Assembly (NCBI GenBank): GCA_965661625.1
Contig: CBFIEM010000008.1
Coordinates: 93,555-157,554, forward strand
Origin: GCA-2705995 sp965661625
GTDB taxonomy: Bacteria; Bacteroidota; Bacteroidia; Flavobacteriales_G; Salibacteraceae
Length of the DNA stretch: 64,000 nucleotides
Direction of reading: 5' to 3'
Every line of letters begins with the position of its first letter. The first letter of the stretch is position 1. Positions 1 to 9,250 of the stretch are shown here, in pieces. The notes beneath the pieces were generated by a model. It was not told the origin of the DNA, searched no databases, and saw only the letters and a program-made list of their open reading frames with translations. Both the position numbers and the translations under genes were made by a program.

Positions 1-1442
1 TCTAGACGGTCAATGCGTTTCAACGTACTAGCCTTCATTGCCCGTCCTTCTCCCTTAGTATCAATTGAAATTTCCAATGGCATCACACCATTAAAATGCT
101 TTTCAAAAAACTTAAGGTCTTGCACCACGAAATGCGTTTTTGGCAGATCATCAACTAAATTCCCCGTAGTTTCAATAAAACTGACACCCACAAAACCAGC
201 AATCACTAAAAAAGCACTTACAACGTAAGTTTGTTTACGTCGATTGGTAACTAAAAATATCAATCCCTCTACAAATCGTTTTACCCAACGCTGGTCCAAA
301 TGCTTTGTCTGCTTCTTTGCTGGCGGAGGCAAAAACGAAAACATTGCTGGGATAATCGAAATGGACAATATAAAAAGCACCATAATATTTATTGATGCTA
401 CTATCCCAAACTCTACCAAAACCTGACTATTGGTAAACACAAATGCCAAAAATCCAATTGCCGTGGTGAAGTTTGTAAGAAGTGTTGCTTTTCCAATTTT
501 GGTAACTACCCGTGTAAGTGCCAATACTTTGTTGCGGTGATTGATATACTCCGCGTGGTACTTGTTAATCAGGTAAACGGAGTTAGGGACTCCTATTACG
601 ATTATAAGTGGTGGTATGATACTCGTCAGAATCGTTATTTCGTAATCAAGCAAGGCGAGCGTTCCGAGGGACCACACAACTCCCATAGCTACAATCAATA
701 CAGAAACTACAACTGGATAAATCGACCGAAAAAACAGAAATAAAATGAATACGGTTACTAAAAAAGCCATCAGAACGAACATGCGAAGCTCCTTCTTAAT
801 CAGGCGTGTTGTGAATGTTCGGATAAATGGCAATCCAGAATAATGAATATCCAAACCAGATGCTTGCTCAAAATCTTCAATGGTTAAAAGGATACTATCA
901 ACAAGTGGGCTGCGCGCTTTGGAATTAAAAACTTCTGTATTTAATGAAATCCCCATTACATTAACACCTGAAGTGTCATTGTAAATTGCTCCTTTATAGA
1001 ATGGCAAGTTGTAAACAATACTTCTAATGCTGTCCAGTTCCAATTCGGTTTGAATCGGGTTTGTTACAATGGTATCAATCAGAAATTGTTTGTGCTCAAC
1101 ATCCTTTTTCAAGTTGTACAGGCGGTTTAATGCAATAACACCGTTAACACCATCAATGTCGGTTAGCGACTTCCCCAGTGACAACCAGTCATTAAAAACT
1201 TGAACAGAGCCTAGCGGATCTTCTTCAATTCCCAATAAAAAAACTGTTGATTCCCCCCCAAATTTCTGACGAAACTCCTCGTAAGCTACTACTGTAGAAT
1301 CATTATCTGGAAGCAGTTTGGGCAAGCCCCATTGCAGCTTTACATCCTGAGCCTTCCAGGCCATAAAAGCCGTGCTTAATGCAAGGAATAGTAGCAAGGG
1401 CACACGTTGCCTCAAGATAAATTTAGCGAGCCGACTCCACAT
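1..1442 (-). CDS. RND/MMPL-family exporter (partial, 3' end beyond window)
   Basis: Reading from ATG 1442 on the minus strand, 480 codons are open and run off the left edge, so the C-terminus is missing. The N-terminus has a basic stretch and one membrane segment (about residues 13-30), followed by an extracytoplasmic loop of about 240 residues. Then comes a cluster of five or six hydrophobic helices containing GVPNSVYLINKYH, which resembles the polar helix of RND/MMPL transporters, and then the start of a second soluble loop. Half of the usual two-fold RND repeat is therefore visible. Family members move lipids, hopanoids or hydrophobic compounds using the proton gradient; the substrate here is unknown. 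Family call is strong from topology and motif, function weak. Confidence 0.85.
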   Translation of the reverse strand, partial: MWSRLAKFILRQRVPLLLFLALSTAFMAWKAQDVKLQWGLPKLLPDNDSTVVAYEEFRQKFGGESTVFLLGIEEDPLGSVQVFNDWLSLGKSLTDIDGVNGVIALNRLYNLKKDVEHKQFLIDTIVTNPIQTELELDSIRSIVYNLPFYKGAIYNDTSGVNVMGISLNTEVFNSKARSPLVDSILLTIEDFEQASGLDIHYSGLPFIRTFTTRLIKKELRMFVLMAFLVTVFILFLFFRSIYPVVVSVLIVAMGVVWSLGTLALLDYEITILTSIIPPLIIVIGVPNSVYLINKYHAEYINHRNKVLALTRVVTKIGKATLLTNFTTAIGFLAFVFTNSQVLVEFGIVASINIMVLFILSISIIPAMFSFLPPPAKKQTKHLDQRWVKRFVEGLIFLVTNRRKQTYVVSAFLVIAGFVGVSFIETTGNLVDDLPKTHFVVQDLKFFEKHFNGVMPLEISIDTKGEGRAMKASTLKRIDRL

Positions 1443-1541
1443 AATGTATTTTTATTCCCTGCAGGTTAATTCAAATTATTTAAGCAGCTGTAGACATGCT
1501 CAAAATGCTTGAGCTATGCGCTACAAAGAAACTAGAAATTC

Positions 1542-3950
1542 CTACAATTCGAAAGCCATCGTGAGTTTAAAGGTAAGATTGTCTGACCATTCAGGTAAAT
1601 GATGTTCTCCATACCGATAAAACACACCAGCTCCAAAGCCTAAAAAACCTACATCTAAGTACTCCATTCGAAAAAGGTGCTTAGCATACAGCCCACTCTC
1701 AAAATAGCCGTCACCTATGGATTTTAGCGCTACACCTTGATGCCTGCTCAATTCCTCTTCCAAAATGGAGCCCCACATCGCATTGTGAGTCATGTAGAAC
1801 TCAGGCCGAACAAATTTTGTATTGGTAAACACACGAAACAGGCGATGGGTGTAGTGCAGGTTCATATATGATGTGCTCAAGAACTCAAAAAGGCGCATCG
1901 TTTGAAAGCTATTATCAACAAGGACTGGAATCTCCTCGCTGTTTGTTCCATTGCCAATAAACAGGTGTGATGCCGGAATGGATGCATCAACACTACCTGC
2001 GCTCATGGATAACGAAAAATGACCCAATGGCTTCCACGTAAAGGATTTATACACCTTTGCTTCAAATTTATTGTAAGCAAACTGTCCAGCACCGAAATCA
2101 TCGAATCCTTTGGAGTAATTGAACCATACTATCGGGAAGTCGGTACCTAAAGACAGCGTTCTATCTTTAATCTTGAGGAGCTGTTCACCATACGCAAATC
2201 GCAGCCGAACGGATGCTTCCGTTATTTTGTTAGAATTATTGAAAACACGTAGGTCTTCGGAAGCGTTCAGGGCATATTGATAATTTGCGTTGTAGTTCAA
2301 ATATTGGTCACTTAAACCTAATTCTACTTGGGCATATCGCAACATCCTCCATCGTACGTTGGCTGAATAAGTCTCATTATAATTCATCCAATTCGTTAAA
2401 TACCTTCGCCAAGTTTCACTTGAGTTTTCAAGCCGATCATTTAGGAAAGAAGAGGTCCCAGGGATTTGGGTATCAAAACTATATTTTAAGTCAAACCTAA
2501 AACGATCGGGGTCTGGCGTTTTCAGTGTTATTTGCCCGCCATATTTTGAGGTCTCATCTCGGAACCCATAGGCAAAATAACCACCACCGGAAAACCAGGG
2601 CAAAAAGTCATTGTTCGTATACAAACCACCGCCAAGACGAAATCCTTCAAATAAGTTGAACCTCATGAATTGTTGCAAATCGAAATCAACTGGGCCAATT
2701 TTCGCCCGTCCTTCCACTAAACTTTCAGACCAATCCACCCACTTGTCGGCGTTGAACTCTTCCCCCAAACTATCCATTGTATGATAGGTATTTAAATCTT
2801 TATTAGTCAAGGTATCTGGACGCATGCCAGACCAATGAACGTCCGTCCGATAACCAGCAGAGTCGGCTATTGAAATCTTTACATTACTAAAATCGTTTCG
2901 GGTAAGCCCTGGTGCTAAATTTATTTCACTCAAATAACTTCTCCCCAATAACTTCACCTCACTTTTTACGAGATCAAGATCAAAATGAAGTTGTTTTGGA
3001 AACCATTTGCCTTGTTCTTTTTCGTATTGCTGCCTAATGGTTAGTTTATTCAGCTCAGCATAGTAATTTGTAGCTGTTACATTTACAACTGGAAATTCAT
3101 TTGAATTAATTGATATCACACCTTTCAACCCCTCAAAGTTCGCCCCTTTTTTTGGCTGATACTTGATCACAAATAACGTATCCTCTCCTAATATTCTGGT
3201 TTCTTCCAACTGGAACAAGTATCGATCCCAGCTTCGATTAGAAAGTGGGCTGATGTATTGCTTATCAAGAAGCTCAATGTAGTCTGAGTAAAACGAAAAT
3301 GGTTGTAAATCCGTAGCTAAAAAGGTGAATGCTGAATTCTTCAAACCTGAAACACGTGTTGCCTTCACTTCATCAGAGATTCTATTGGGCTTCATGTATT
3401 TGCTCTCTGTGTAAGTTTCCATCATAAACAGGTGGTGCGTTTCAAGGAAGTCATAATACGAAGCCTGAACAGTGTCATTTGGACTTAGGCCCTCTGGTCG
3501 TTCATCAGTAGAAGTAACGTATAGTTTATTGTAGCTGTTGTAGGTGTATTGATCATAATTTTTAGGGTTATGCTTAGAGCGATTTCTGCAGGCAGCCTTA
3601 ATTATCCGGTGTGCCGGATTAACACCTGGGTAAACGACAAACTCATTTAATGTGGTTGGCGTTGTTTTAAGCAGAAAGACATTTTGGCTTTTACGAACTG
3701 AAAAGGATTTGCGCTCATAACCAACATAAGAGCATGTGATTTTACTTGTTTTATCACTAATCCGAAAAGAGAATTTCCCGTCAATATCGGTAGTTGAACC
3801 GCGCATTGTAGCACTATCGATTAACGTAACAAATGCCAATGGCGCACGCGAATCGTAATCCAATACATACCCCTCAAGCATACGATCCTGTGCAATGCCA
3901 TTGAATGACAATGAAACCATAACGAAAAGTAAAATCAAACAGTAACGCAT
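1542..3950 (-). CDS. DUF5686 / carboxypeptidase-regulatory-like outer membrane protein
   Basis: I chose ATG 3950 (802 residues) rather than ATG 3998 because it puts a clean signal peptide at the N-terminus (MRYCLILLFVMVSLSF, cleavage near GIAQ). Residues about 24-100 form a CarboxypepD_reg-like Ig-type domain (EGYVLDYDSRAPLAFVTLID, then TDIDGKFSF and VGYERKSF), typical of Bacteroidota surface proteins. The remainder fits DUF5686, with many alternating amphipathic strands suggesting an outer-membrane barrel. The substrate is unknown. The gene is divergent from the radical SAM gene, with about 46 bp between starts. Confidence 0.85.
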   Translation of the reverse strand: MRYCLILLFVMVSLSFNGIAQDRMLEGYVLDYDSRAPLAFVTLIDSATMRGSTTDIDGKFSFRISDKTSKITCSYVGYERKSFSVRKSQNVFLLKTTPTTLNEFVVYPGVNPAHRIIKAACRNRSKHNPKNYDQYTYNSYNKLYVTSTDERPEGLSPNDTVQASYYDFLETHHLFMMETYTESKYMKPNRISDEVKATRVSGLKNSAFTFLATDLQPFSFYSDYIELLDKQYISPLSNRSWDRYLFQLEETRILGEDTLFVIKYQPKKGANFEGLKGVISINSNEFPVVNVTATNYYAELNKLTIRQQYEKEQGKWFPKQLHFDLDLVKSEVKLLGRSYLSEINLAPGLTRNDFSNVKISIADSAGYRTDVHWSGMRPDTLTNKDLNTYHTMDSLGEEFNADKWVDWSESLVEGRAKIGPVDFDLQQFMRFNLFEGFRLGGGLYTNNDFLPWFSGGGYFAYGFRDETSKYGGQITLKTPDPDRFRFDLKYSFDTQIPGTSSFLNDRLENSSETWRRYLTNWMNYNETYSANVRWRMLRYAQVELGLSDQYLNYNANYQYALNASEDLRVFNNSNKITEASVRLRFAYGEQLLKIKDRTLSLGTDFPIVWFNYSKGFDDFGAGQFAYNKFEAKVYKSFTWKPLGHFSLSMSAGSVDASIPASHLFIGNGTNSEEIPVLVDNSFQTMRLFEFLSTSYMNLHYTHRLFRVFTNTKFVRPEFYMTHNAMWGSILEEELSRHQGVALKSIGDGYFESGLYAKHLFRMEYLDVGFLGFGAGVFYRYGEHHLPEWSDNLTFKLTMAFEL

Positions 3951-3996
3951 GAATTCTTTGGTTTGGGAAGACCAAAATAGTCCTAATTTCGCCATC

Positions 3997-5019
3997 ATGA
4001 ACGGAGTTTTGACAGACGGTTATCAATTCATACGAAAGCTCACAATTCTGCGTGTGTGGAATATGGTTCAAATCGTTTTGAGTTATTACCTATCGACCCT
4101 TTTGAAAAAACCTATTATCTGGGGAAAACCCATTAGTGTATCGATTGAACCCACTACAACGTGTAACTTAGGTTGTCCTGAATGTCCAAGCGGACTCCAA
4201 CAATTTACGCGCGATACGGGGAACTTAAAACCCGACATGTACAAGGATATGCTTGATCAATTAAGCGCTAGAACTTCCTATGTGATTTTCTATTTCCAAG
4301 GAGAACCATATATAAATCCAAAATTTCTAGAGATGGTTCGCTATGCAAGTAGCAAGAAGATGTATACGGCCACTTCAACCAACGCCCATTTCCTGCACGA
4401 TAAACTGGCCAAGGAAACGGTAGAGAGTGGACTAGACCGTTTAATTGTTTCCATAGACGGAACAACTCAGGAGGTTTACGAACAATATCGGAAGAAGGGA
4501 AAGCTGGAGAAAGTGTTACAAGGCACTAAAAACGTAATTGAATGGAAGCGCAAATTAAATAGCCCTACACCACATATTATCTTTCAGTTTTTGGTTGTTC
4601 GTCCAAATGAACATCAAATTGATGAAGTGCATCGGATTGCTGAAGAGATTGGAGTTGATGAAGTCAAATTGAAAACGGCTCAAATTTATGATTACGAAAA
4701 CGGAAATCCGCTTATCCCTACTATTGACAAGTACGCACGTTACAAAAAACAATCTGACGGCACTTATACCATTAAAAATGTACTGGCCAATCACTGTTGG
4801 AAAATGTGGCACTCTTGCGTATTAACGTGGGACGGATTGGTGGTGCCTTGTTGTTTTGATAAAGATGCCACTCATCAATTAGGTGACATGAAGGAGGCTA
4901 GTTTCTCTGAGCTTTGGCATGGACCCAAGTATAAAAACTTTAGGTCAGCATTAATCAAGTCCCGAAGTGAAATTGAAATCTGTAAAAATTGCACTGAAGG
5001 AACTAAAGTTTGGGCTTAA
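3997..5019 (+). CDS. Radical SAM/SPASM domain protein
   Basis: From ATG 3997 (340 residues) the radical SAM cluster motif CNLGCPEC (CxxxCxxC) lies at residues 56-63. It is followed by the usual glycine-rich and strand motifs (FYFQGEPYINP, LIVSIDGTTQEVYEQYRKKG). The C-terminus has a SPASM-like cysteine set (HSCVLTWDG, VVPCCFDKD, EICKNC) expected to bind an auxiliary Fe-S cluster. Such proteins modify peptides, cofactors or sugars; no precursor peptide or maturase partner is visible beside it, so the substrate is unknown. An in-frame ATG at 3949 would overlap the divergent gene's start and is less likely. The stop codon overlaps that of frr by three bases. Confidence 0.88.
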   Translation: MNGVLTDGYQFIRKLTILRVWNMVQIVLSYYLSTLLKKPIIWGKPISVSIEPTTTCNLGCPECPSGLQQFTRDTGNLKPDMYKDMLDQLSARTSYVIFYFQGEPYINPKFLEMVRYASSKKMYTATSTNAHFLHDKLAKETVESGLDRLIVSIDGTTQEVYEQYRKKGKLEKVLQGTKNVIEWKRKLNSPTPHIIFQFLVVRPNEHQIDEVHRIAEEIGVDEVKLKTAQIYDYENGNPLIPTIDKYARYKKQSDGTYTIKNVLANHCWKMWHSCVLTWDGLVVPCCFDKDATHQLGDMKEASFSELWHGPKYKNFRSALIKSRSEIEICKNCTEGTKVWA

Positions 5020-5579
5020 ACAGTCATGATATCCTTTTCTTTTGCGGCAATCAAATCATCAATACGCTGCGAGAATTTATTCGTTAAATCTTGCACCTCA
5101 TCCTCAGCTCCTTTTTGAGCATCCTCAGGAAGTCCATCATTTTTTAACTTTTTAATTTCATCATTTCCTTCCTTCCGAATATTGCGGATACTAACCTTCG
5201 CATTCTCTCCTTCCGCCTTAGCCTGCTTAACTAATGTCATTCTTCTTTCCTCGGTAAGCGCAGGGACATTTATCATGATCAGCTCTCCGTTATTCTGAGG
5301 ATTCAGCCCTAGATTGGCATTAATAATTGCCTTTTCTAATTCCGGAAGCATGGCTTTCTCCCACGGTTGAACAGAGATAGTCCTAGCATCTGGAGTATTT
5401 ACATTCGAAACTTGACTAAGTGGTGTCAAGGAACCATAGTACTCAACCATAACCCCTGACAACATTTGTGGTGAAGCTTTTCCAGCACGAATTTTCGTCA
5501 ACTCATCTGATAGGTGTACAAGTGCCGCATCCATTTTCTCAGCTAAATCTTCAAATATTAAATCCAATTCTTCGTTCAT
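5016..5579 (-). CDS. frr: Ribosome recycling factor
   Basis: 187 residues from ATG 5579, close to the usual 185; an in-frame ATG seven codons upstream (5600) would give an atypical extension. Family landmarks are the conserved RAGKASPQML near the start, VNTPDARTISVQPWEKAML, NLGLNPQNNGELIMINVPALTEERR, and the charged helical C-terminus. RRF with EF-G splits the post-termination ribosome. In many bacteria frr directly follows pyrH; here an opposite-strand DUF2461 gene (5683-6360) sits between them, so the two are probably transcribed separately. Confidence 0.97.
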   Translation of the reverse strand: MNEELDLIFEDLAEKMDAALVHLSDELTKIRAGKASPQMLSGVMVEYYGSLTPLSQVSNVNTPDARTISVQPWEKAMLPELEKAIINANLGLNPQNNGELIMINVPALTEERRMTLVKQAKAEGENAKVSIRNIRKEGNDEIKKLKNDGLPEDAQKGAEDEVQDLTNKFSQRIDDLIAAKEKDIMTV

Positions 5580-5682
5580 CACGTCAGTTTTAGTTATCAC
5601 AAAGAAAATAAAAATACGGTTGGATTACCCTCTTCATTTACTCGAACAATTTTATCATCTTTAATTCACGAAAAGCACCGAT

Positions 5683-6360
5683 ATGACTCATTTTTCAGAA
5701 GATTTTCTTTTATTCTTTAAAGAATTAGCAGCTAATAATCATAAGGACTGGTTCGATAAAAACCGATCACGCTATCATAACGCTGTAAAAACTCCCTTTG
5801 ACCAATTCGTTCAACATTTAATTGAGTCTACGCGAAGTTTAGATCCCGACATTCCTGCTGATATGAGTTACAAGTCGAGTATTTTTAGAATAAACAGGGA
5901 TATTCGATTCAGTAAAGATAAAACCCCTTACAAGCTAAATCGCAGTGCCGTAATTGGTCCTAATGGAAAGAAAGACCACAGTACCCCTTCTCTTTATATA
6001 GAAACAGGACCTGAGCACTTGCGGATGTACACCGGAGTATATGCCCCCAGCAAGGACATCATCGAGCGTGTTAGGTATGCCATAATGGACCATCAGGAAG
6101 AGTTTCGAGGAATCATTGAATCCAAAGCATTCAAACAAAGCTTCGGTACTGTAAAGGGAGAGGTAAATAAAGTCTTGCGCGCTCCATTTAAGGAAGCCGC
6201 ACAGGATGAGCCACTATTGTTCAACAAGTCATGGTATGTCTACAAAACATTCCCTCCAGAAACTATCCTCAGAGCAGATATCCTGGACGTTATCACCAGT
6301 AATTATGCAATACTTGTTCCCTTTAGGGATTTCTTAAGAAAAGCTATTACCCCCGATTAA
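5683..6360 (+). CDS. DUF2461 family protein
   Basis: 225 residues matching the DUF2461 (TIGR02453-type) family: the N-terminal FFKELAANNHKDWFDKNRSRYH pattern (FxxLxxNNxxxWFxxxRxxY), the central IFRINRDIRFSKDKTPYK and the GVYAPSKDI segment are characteristic. The protein is soluble with no signal peptide. The family's biochemical function is not established. The gene is inserted between pyrH and frr on the opposite strand and overlaps the pyrH stop by four bases. Confidence 0.9.
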   Translation: MTHFSEDFLLFFKELAANNHKDWFDKNRSRYHNAVKTPFDQFVQHLIESTRSLDPDIPADMSYKSSIFRINRDIRFSKDKTPYKLNRSAVIGPNGKKDHSTPSLYIETGPEHLRMYTGVYAPSKDIIERVRYAIMDHQEEFRGIIESKAFKQSFGTVKGEVNKVLRAPFKEAAQDEPLLFNKSWYVYKTFPPETILRADILDVITSNYAILVPFRDFLRKAITPD

Positions 6361-7064
6361 TTGGTTACAAGTGTGCCAATATCGTCACCTTGTGCCACTT
6401 TAGATAAATTATTTCCGGAGTCCATATCAAATACAACGATGGGTAAGTTGTTTTCTTTGCAAAGGGTAAAGGCTGTTGCGTCCATTACATTCAGGCCTTT
6501 TTCCAAACAATCTGCAAATGACACTTTCGAATATTTTTCTGCCGTTGGATCTTTTTCTGGATCTGCTGAATAGATACCATCTACGCGCGTCCCTTTCAAA
6601 ATAACATCCGCGCCAATTTCAATGGCTCTAAGTGAAGCTGCAGTGTCTGTAGTAAAGTAAGGGTTACCTGTTCCGGCACCAAAAATAACAACCCGACCTT
6701 TTTCTAAATGTCTTGTTGCCCTGCGCTTGATAAACGGCTCTGCAATTTGTTCCATTTTAATGGCCGACAATAATCTCGTTTGCAGCCCTGTTGCTTCAAG
6801 AGAGCTCTGGAGTGCCATACTATTAATCATTGTAGCCAACATGCCCATATAATCGCCCTGAACTCGATCTATAGCTCCATCTACTTGTTGTATTCCTCGA
6901 AATATATTGCCGCCACCTATTACAATAGCGAGCTCAACGCCTTGGTCAACAAGTCCTTTTATTTCCTGAGAATATTGAGAAAGTCGCTCGTGGTCTATAC
7001 CAAATTCTTTAGAACCCATTAAGGATTCTCCACTTAATTTAAGAAGGATGCGATTGTATTTCAT
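6357..7064 (-). CDS. pyrH: UMP kinase
   Basis: 235 residues, the normal PyrH length, with amino-acid-kinase fold motifs: YNRILLKLSGESLMG at the start, IVIGGGNIFRG, DYMGMLATMINSMALQ, FGAGTGNPYFTTDTAASLRA and VILKGTRVDGIYSADP. It phosphorylates UMP to UDP for RNA, DNA and nucleotide-sugar synthesis. It lies 73 bp downstream of tsf, with a clear terminator hairpin (7085-7119) between them, so it is read either by read-through or from its own promoter. Confidence 0.97.
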   Translation of the reverse strand: MKYNRILLKLSGESLMGSKEFGIDHERLSQYSQEIKGLVDQGVELAIVIGGGNIFRGIQQVDGAIDRVQGDYMGMLATMINSMALQSSLEATGLQTRLLSAIKMEQIAEPFIKRRATRHLEKGRVVIFGAGTGNPYFTTDTAASLRAIEIGADVILKGTRVDGIYSADPEKDPTAEKYSKVSFADCLEKGLNVMDATAFTLCKENNLPIVVFDMDSGNNLSKVAQGDDIGTLVTN

Positions 7065-7084
7065 GATAAACCGAAAATTAGGGC

Positions 7085-7119
7085 AAAAAAAAGAGAGATT
7101 ATTTAATAACCTCTCTTTT
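7085..7119 (-). terminator. Rho-independent terminator after tsf
   Basis: On the minus strand an 8-bp stem (AAAGAGAG pairing with CTCTCTTT), with a 13-base AT-rich loop, is followed by a run of U residues. It begins about 20 bp after the tsf stop and ends just before pyrH, so it probably ends the ribosomal protein/EF-Ts transcript. Confidence 0.8.
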
Positions 7120-7137
7120 CTTTATTATTTCATGTCT

Positions 7138-7968
7138 TTAAGACAACGAGAAACGTGAAAACTTCACAACCTCGAGACCTTTCTCAACATCATTTAAATA
7201 CTGTTGAACAGACTTTTTATTATCCTTGATAAACGCTTGATCTACCAATGTATTCTCTTTGAAGAACTTGTTCAACTTTCCTGTTGCAATTTTATCCACC
7301 AGCTCTTCAGGTTTCCCTTCTTGACGAATAACATCACGTGCAATTTCAAGTTCTTTTTCAATTACATCTTGCGAAACACTGTCTTTGTTCAATGCCACAG
7401 GATTCATAGCTGCAATTTGCATAGCTACATCTCGTCCAGCGTCCATAACTGCTTCACTGGTCTTGTTCAAACCTACTAAAGATGCAATTTGATTTCCTGG
7501 ATGATTGTACGCAACAACAGCCTCAGATGAAATTGATTCCAATCTTGAAATTTCAATTTTCTCTCCGATTTTACCAATTTGCTCAGTAACTTTTTCAGCT
7601 ACTTTCAAACCATCAATTGACATTGCATTTAACTCATCAACAGTAGTTGCACCATTTTCTAGGGCAGTTTGGGCTAAACTATTTACGAAGTCTGCAAACT
7701 CACTATTTTTTGCTACAAAATCAGTCTCGCAATTAACCGTAAGGATGACTCCACGATCTCCTGACTCATTTGCAACAGATACAGCCAATCCTTCTGAAGC
7801 CTCGTTGTCTCCGCGCTTAGCAGCTACTTTTTGACCTTTTTTACGAAGAATTTCTACTGCCTTTTCTGTATCGCCATCGGCTTCCACCAATGCCTTTTTA
7901 CAATCCATCATTCCTGCGCCGGTAATCTTTCTCAGATTATTAACTTCGGCTGCCGTGATTTTTGCCAT
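7138..7968 (-). CDS. tsf: Elongation factor Ts
   Basis: 276 residues. The N-terminal UBA-like domain carries the signature LRKITGAGMMDCKKAL, followed by the core with VNCETDFVAKN and the dimerisation region. The C-terminus contains KPEELVDKIATGKLNKFFKENTLVDQAFIKD, a conserved EF-Ts block. It is the nucleotide exchange factor for EF-Tu. It sits 24 bp downstream of rpsB, the usual rpsB-tsf order. Confidence 0.98.
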   Translation of the reverse strand: MAKITAAEVNNLRKITGAGMMDCKKALVEADGDTEKAVEILRKKGQKVAAKRGDNEASEGLAVSVANESGDRGVILTVNCETDFVAKNSEFADFVNSLAQTALENGATTVDELNAMSIDGLKVAEKVTEQIGKIGEKIEISRLESISSEAVVAYNHPGNQIASLVGLNKTSEAVMDAGRDVAMQIAAMNPVALNKDSVSQDVIEKELEIARDVIRQEGKPEELVDKIATGKLNKFFKENTLVDQAFIKDNKKSVQQYLNDVEKGLEVVKFSRFSLS

Positions 7969-7992
7969 TTCAGATTGAATTTCGCGTTAATA

Positions 7993-8754
7993 TTATTCTG
8001 CTGATTCAGCTGATTTCTCAGCAGTATCTTTTTTTGCTTTTGCTGCAGCTTGAGCATCTTTCTCTGACTTACGTTCAGTAAGACCTTCAGCTACATATGC
8101 AGTAACAAACTCCATTACCTTTTCAATTGAGCTCGATGCATCATCGTTTGCTGGAATTGGGAAATCTACCAAATCAGGGTTTGAGTTGGTATCTACCATT
8201 GCGAAGGTTGGAATATTCAACTTCCGTGCCTCAGCAATTGCAATGTGTTCTTTCTTGATATCTACGATAAAAAGTGCTGCTGGTAAACGTGTCAAATCAG
8301 CAATAGATCCTAAATCACGTTCCAACTTATCTTTCTGACGGCTTAGCATAAGGCGCTCGCGTTTTGCCAAGTGTACCGCTGTTTCATCAGCCAACAACTT
8401 TTCAATGCTGCTCATCTTGCGAATGGCCTTACGGATTGTTGCAAAGTTTGTCAACATCCCACCTGGCCAGCGTTCGGTAACGTAGGGCATATTTACTGCA
8501 CCTGCCTTTTCCGCTACAATATCTTTTGCCTGTTTTTTAGTTGCAACGAACATCACTTTCTTACCCGACTTAGCCATTTGACGAAGTGCGCTTCCCGCTA
8601 ATTCAATCTTAGCAGTTGTTTTATGTAAGTCAATGATGTGAATACCATTGCGCTCCATGAAAATATAGGGAGCCATTTTCGGATGCCACTTGCGTGTAAG
8701 GTGCCCAAAGTGCACACCTGCCTGCAGCAACTCTTCATAGTTTGCTTTTGCCAT
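7993..8754 (-). CDS. rpsB: 30S ribosomal protein S2
   Basis: 253 residues. S2 landmarks: LLQAGVHFGHLTRKWHPKMAPYIF, IIDLHKTTAKI, FVATKKQAKDIV, RWPGGMLTNFATI and IPTFAMVDTNSNPDLVDFPIPANDDA. The C-terminus is an extended Ala/Lys/Glu-rich tail, common in Bacteroidota. S2 is a late-assembling small-subunit protein. Third gene of the rplM-rpsI-rpsB-tsf block; the 107-bp leader upstream holds a hairpin (see 8800-8827). Confidence 0.98.
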   Translation of the reverse strand: MAKANYEELLQAGVHFGHLTRKWHPKMAPYIFMERNGIHIIDLHKTTAKIELAGSALRQMAKSGKKVMFVATKKQAKDIVAEKAGAVNMPYVTERWPGGMLTNFATIRKAIRKMSSIEKLLADETAVHLAKRERLMLSRQKDKLERDLGSIADLTRLPAALFIVDIKKEHIAIAEARKLNIPTFAMVDTNSNPDLVDFPIPANDDASSSIEKVMEFVTAYVAEGLTERKSEKDAQAAAKAKKDTAEKSAESAE

Positions 8755-8799
8755 TTTTTTAAATTTTGTTCACTTTCCTCGCAATCGAAAACAACACAT

Positions 8800-8827
8800 G
8801 GGTAATGACCTTGTAACAGGTGTTCCC
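8800..8827 (-). promoter_or_regulatory. Hairpin in the rpsB leader
   Basis: In the 107 bp between rpsI and rpsB, ACCT (8808-8811) pairs with AGGT (8818-8821) around a six-base loop. GGG (8800-8802) pairs with CCC (8825-8827), separated from it by an asymmetric internal loop. It lies about 45 bp upstream of the rpsB ATG. S2 leaders are autoregulatory in several bacteria; whether this structure is such a site is inference. Confidence 0.35.
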
Positions 8828-8861
8828 AAGCGTTTGGATGCTGAACGAATAAAGGTGAAGA

Positions 8862-9248
8862 TTAACGTTTCGAGAACTGGAATTTTTTACGTGCTTTCTT
8901 CTGTCCAAATTTCTTACGTTCAACCATACGTGGGTCACGCGTAAGTAATTTCTCAACCTTAAGCATAGGACGATTTTCCTCGTTGATTTCACACAGTGCA
9001 CGTGAAACAGCCAAACGAATAGCCTCAACCTGTCCGGTGATTCCTCCGCCTTTAACATTCACCTTAACATCATACTGACCTTCAGTTGATGTCAAAACAA
9101 ATGGACGCTGCAACTTTAGCAACTGTGATGGAACTGGAAAATACTCATAAGAACTTTTACCGTTAACGGTCATAGTTCCTTTCCCTTTGCTCATGTAAAT
9201 TCGAGCAACAGAAGTTTTACGTCTTCCAATGGTGTTGATTACTTCCAT
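8862..9248 (-). CDS. rpsI: 30S ribosomal protein S9
   Basis: 128 residues, the normal length, starting MEVINTIGRRKTSVARIYMSKGKG. It contains VKGGGITGQVEAIRLAVSRAL, LLTRDPRMVERKKFGQKKARK and the invariant C-terminal SKR that reaches the P-site tRNA. The start lies two bases after the rplM stop, the conserved L13-S9 operon. Confidence 0.98.
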   Translation of the reverse strand: MEVINTIGRRKTSVARIYMSKGKGTMTVNGKSSYEYFPVPSQLLKLQRPFVLTSTEGQYDVKVNVKGGGITGQVEAIRLAVSRALCEINEENRPMLKVEKLLTRDPRMVERKKFGQKKARKKFQFSKR

Positions 9249-9250
9249 CT

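Noticed and set aside
1498..1514. Inverted repeat GCTCAA/TTGAGC between the first two genes
   Set aside because: Six-base arms without a T-run; such repeats are expected by chance at this AT content.
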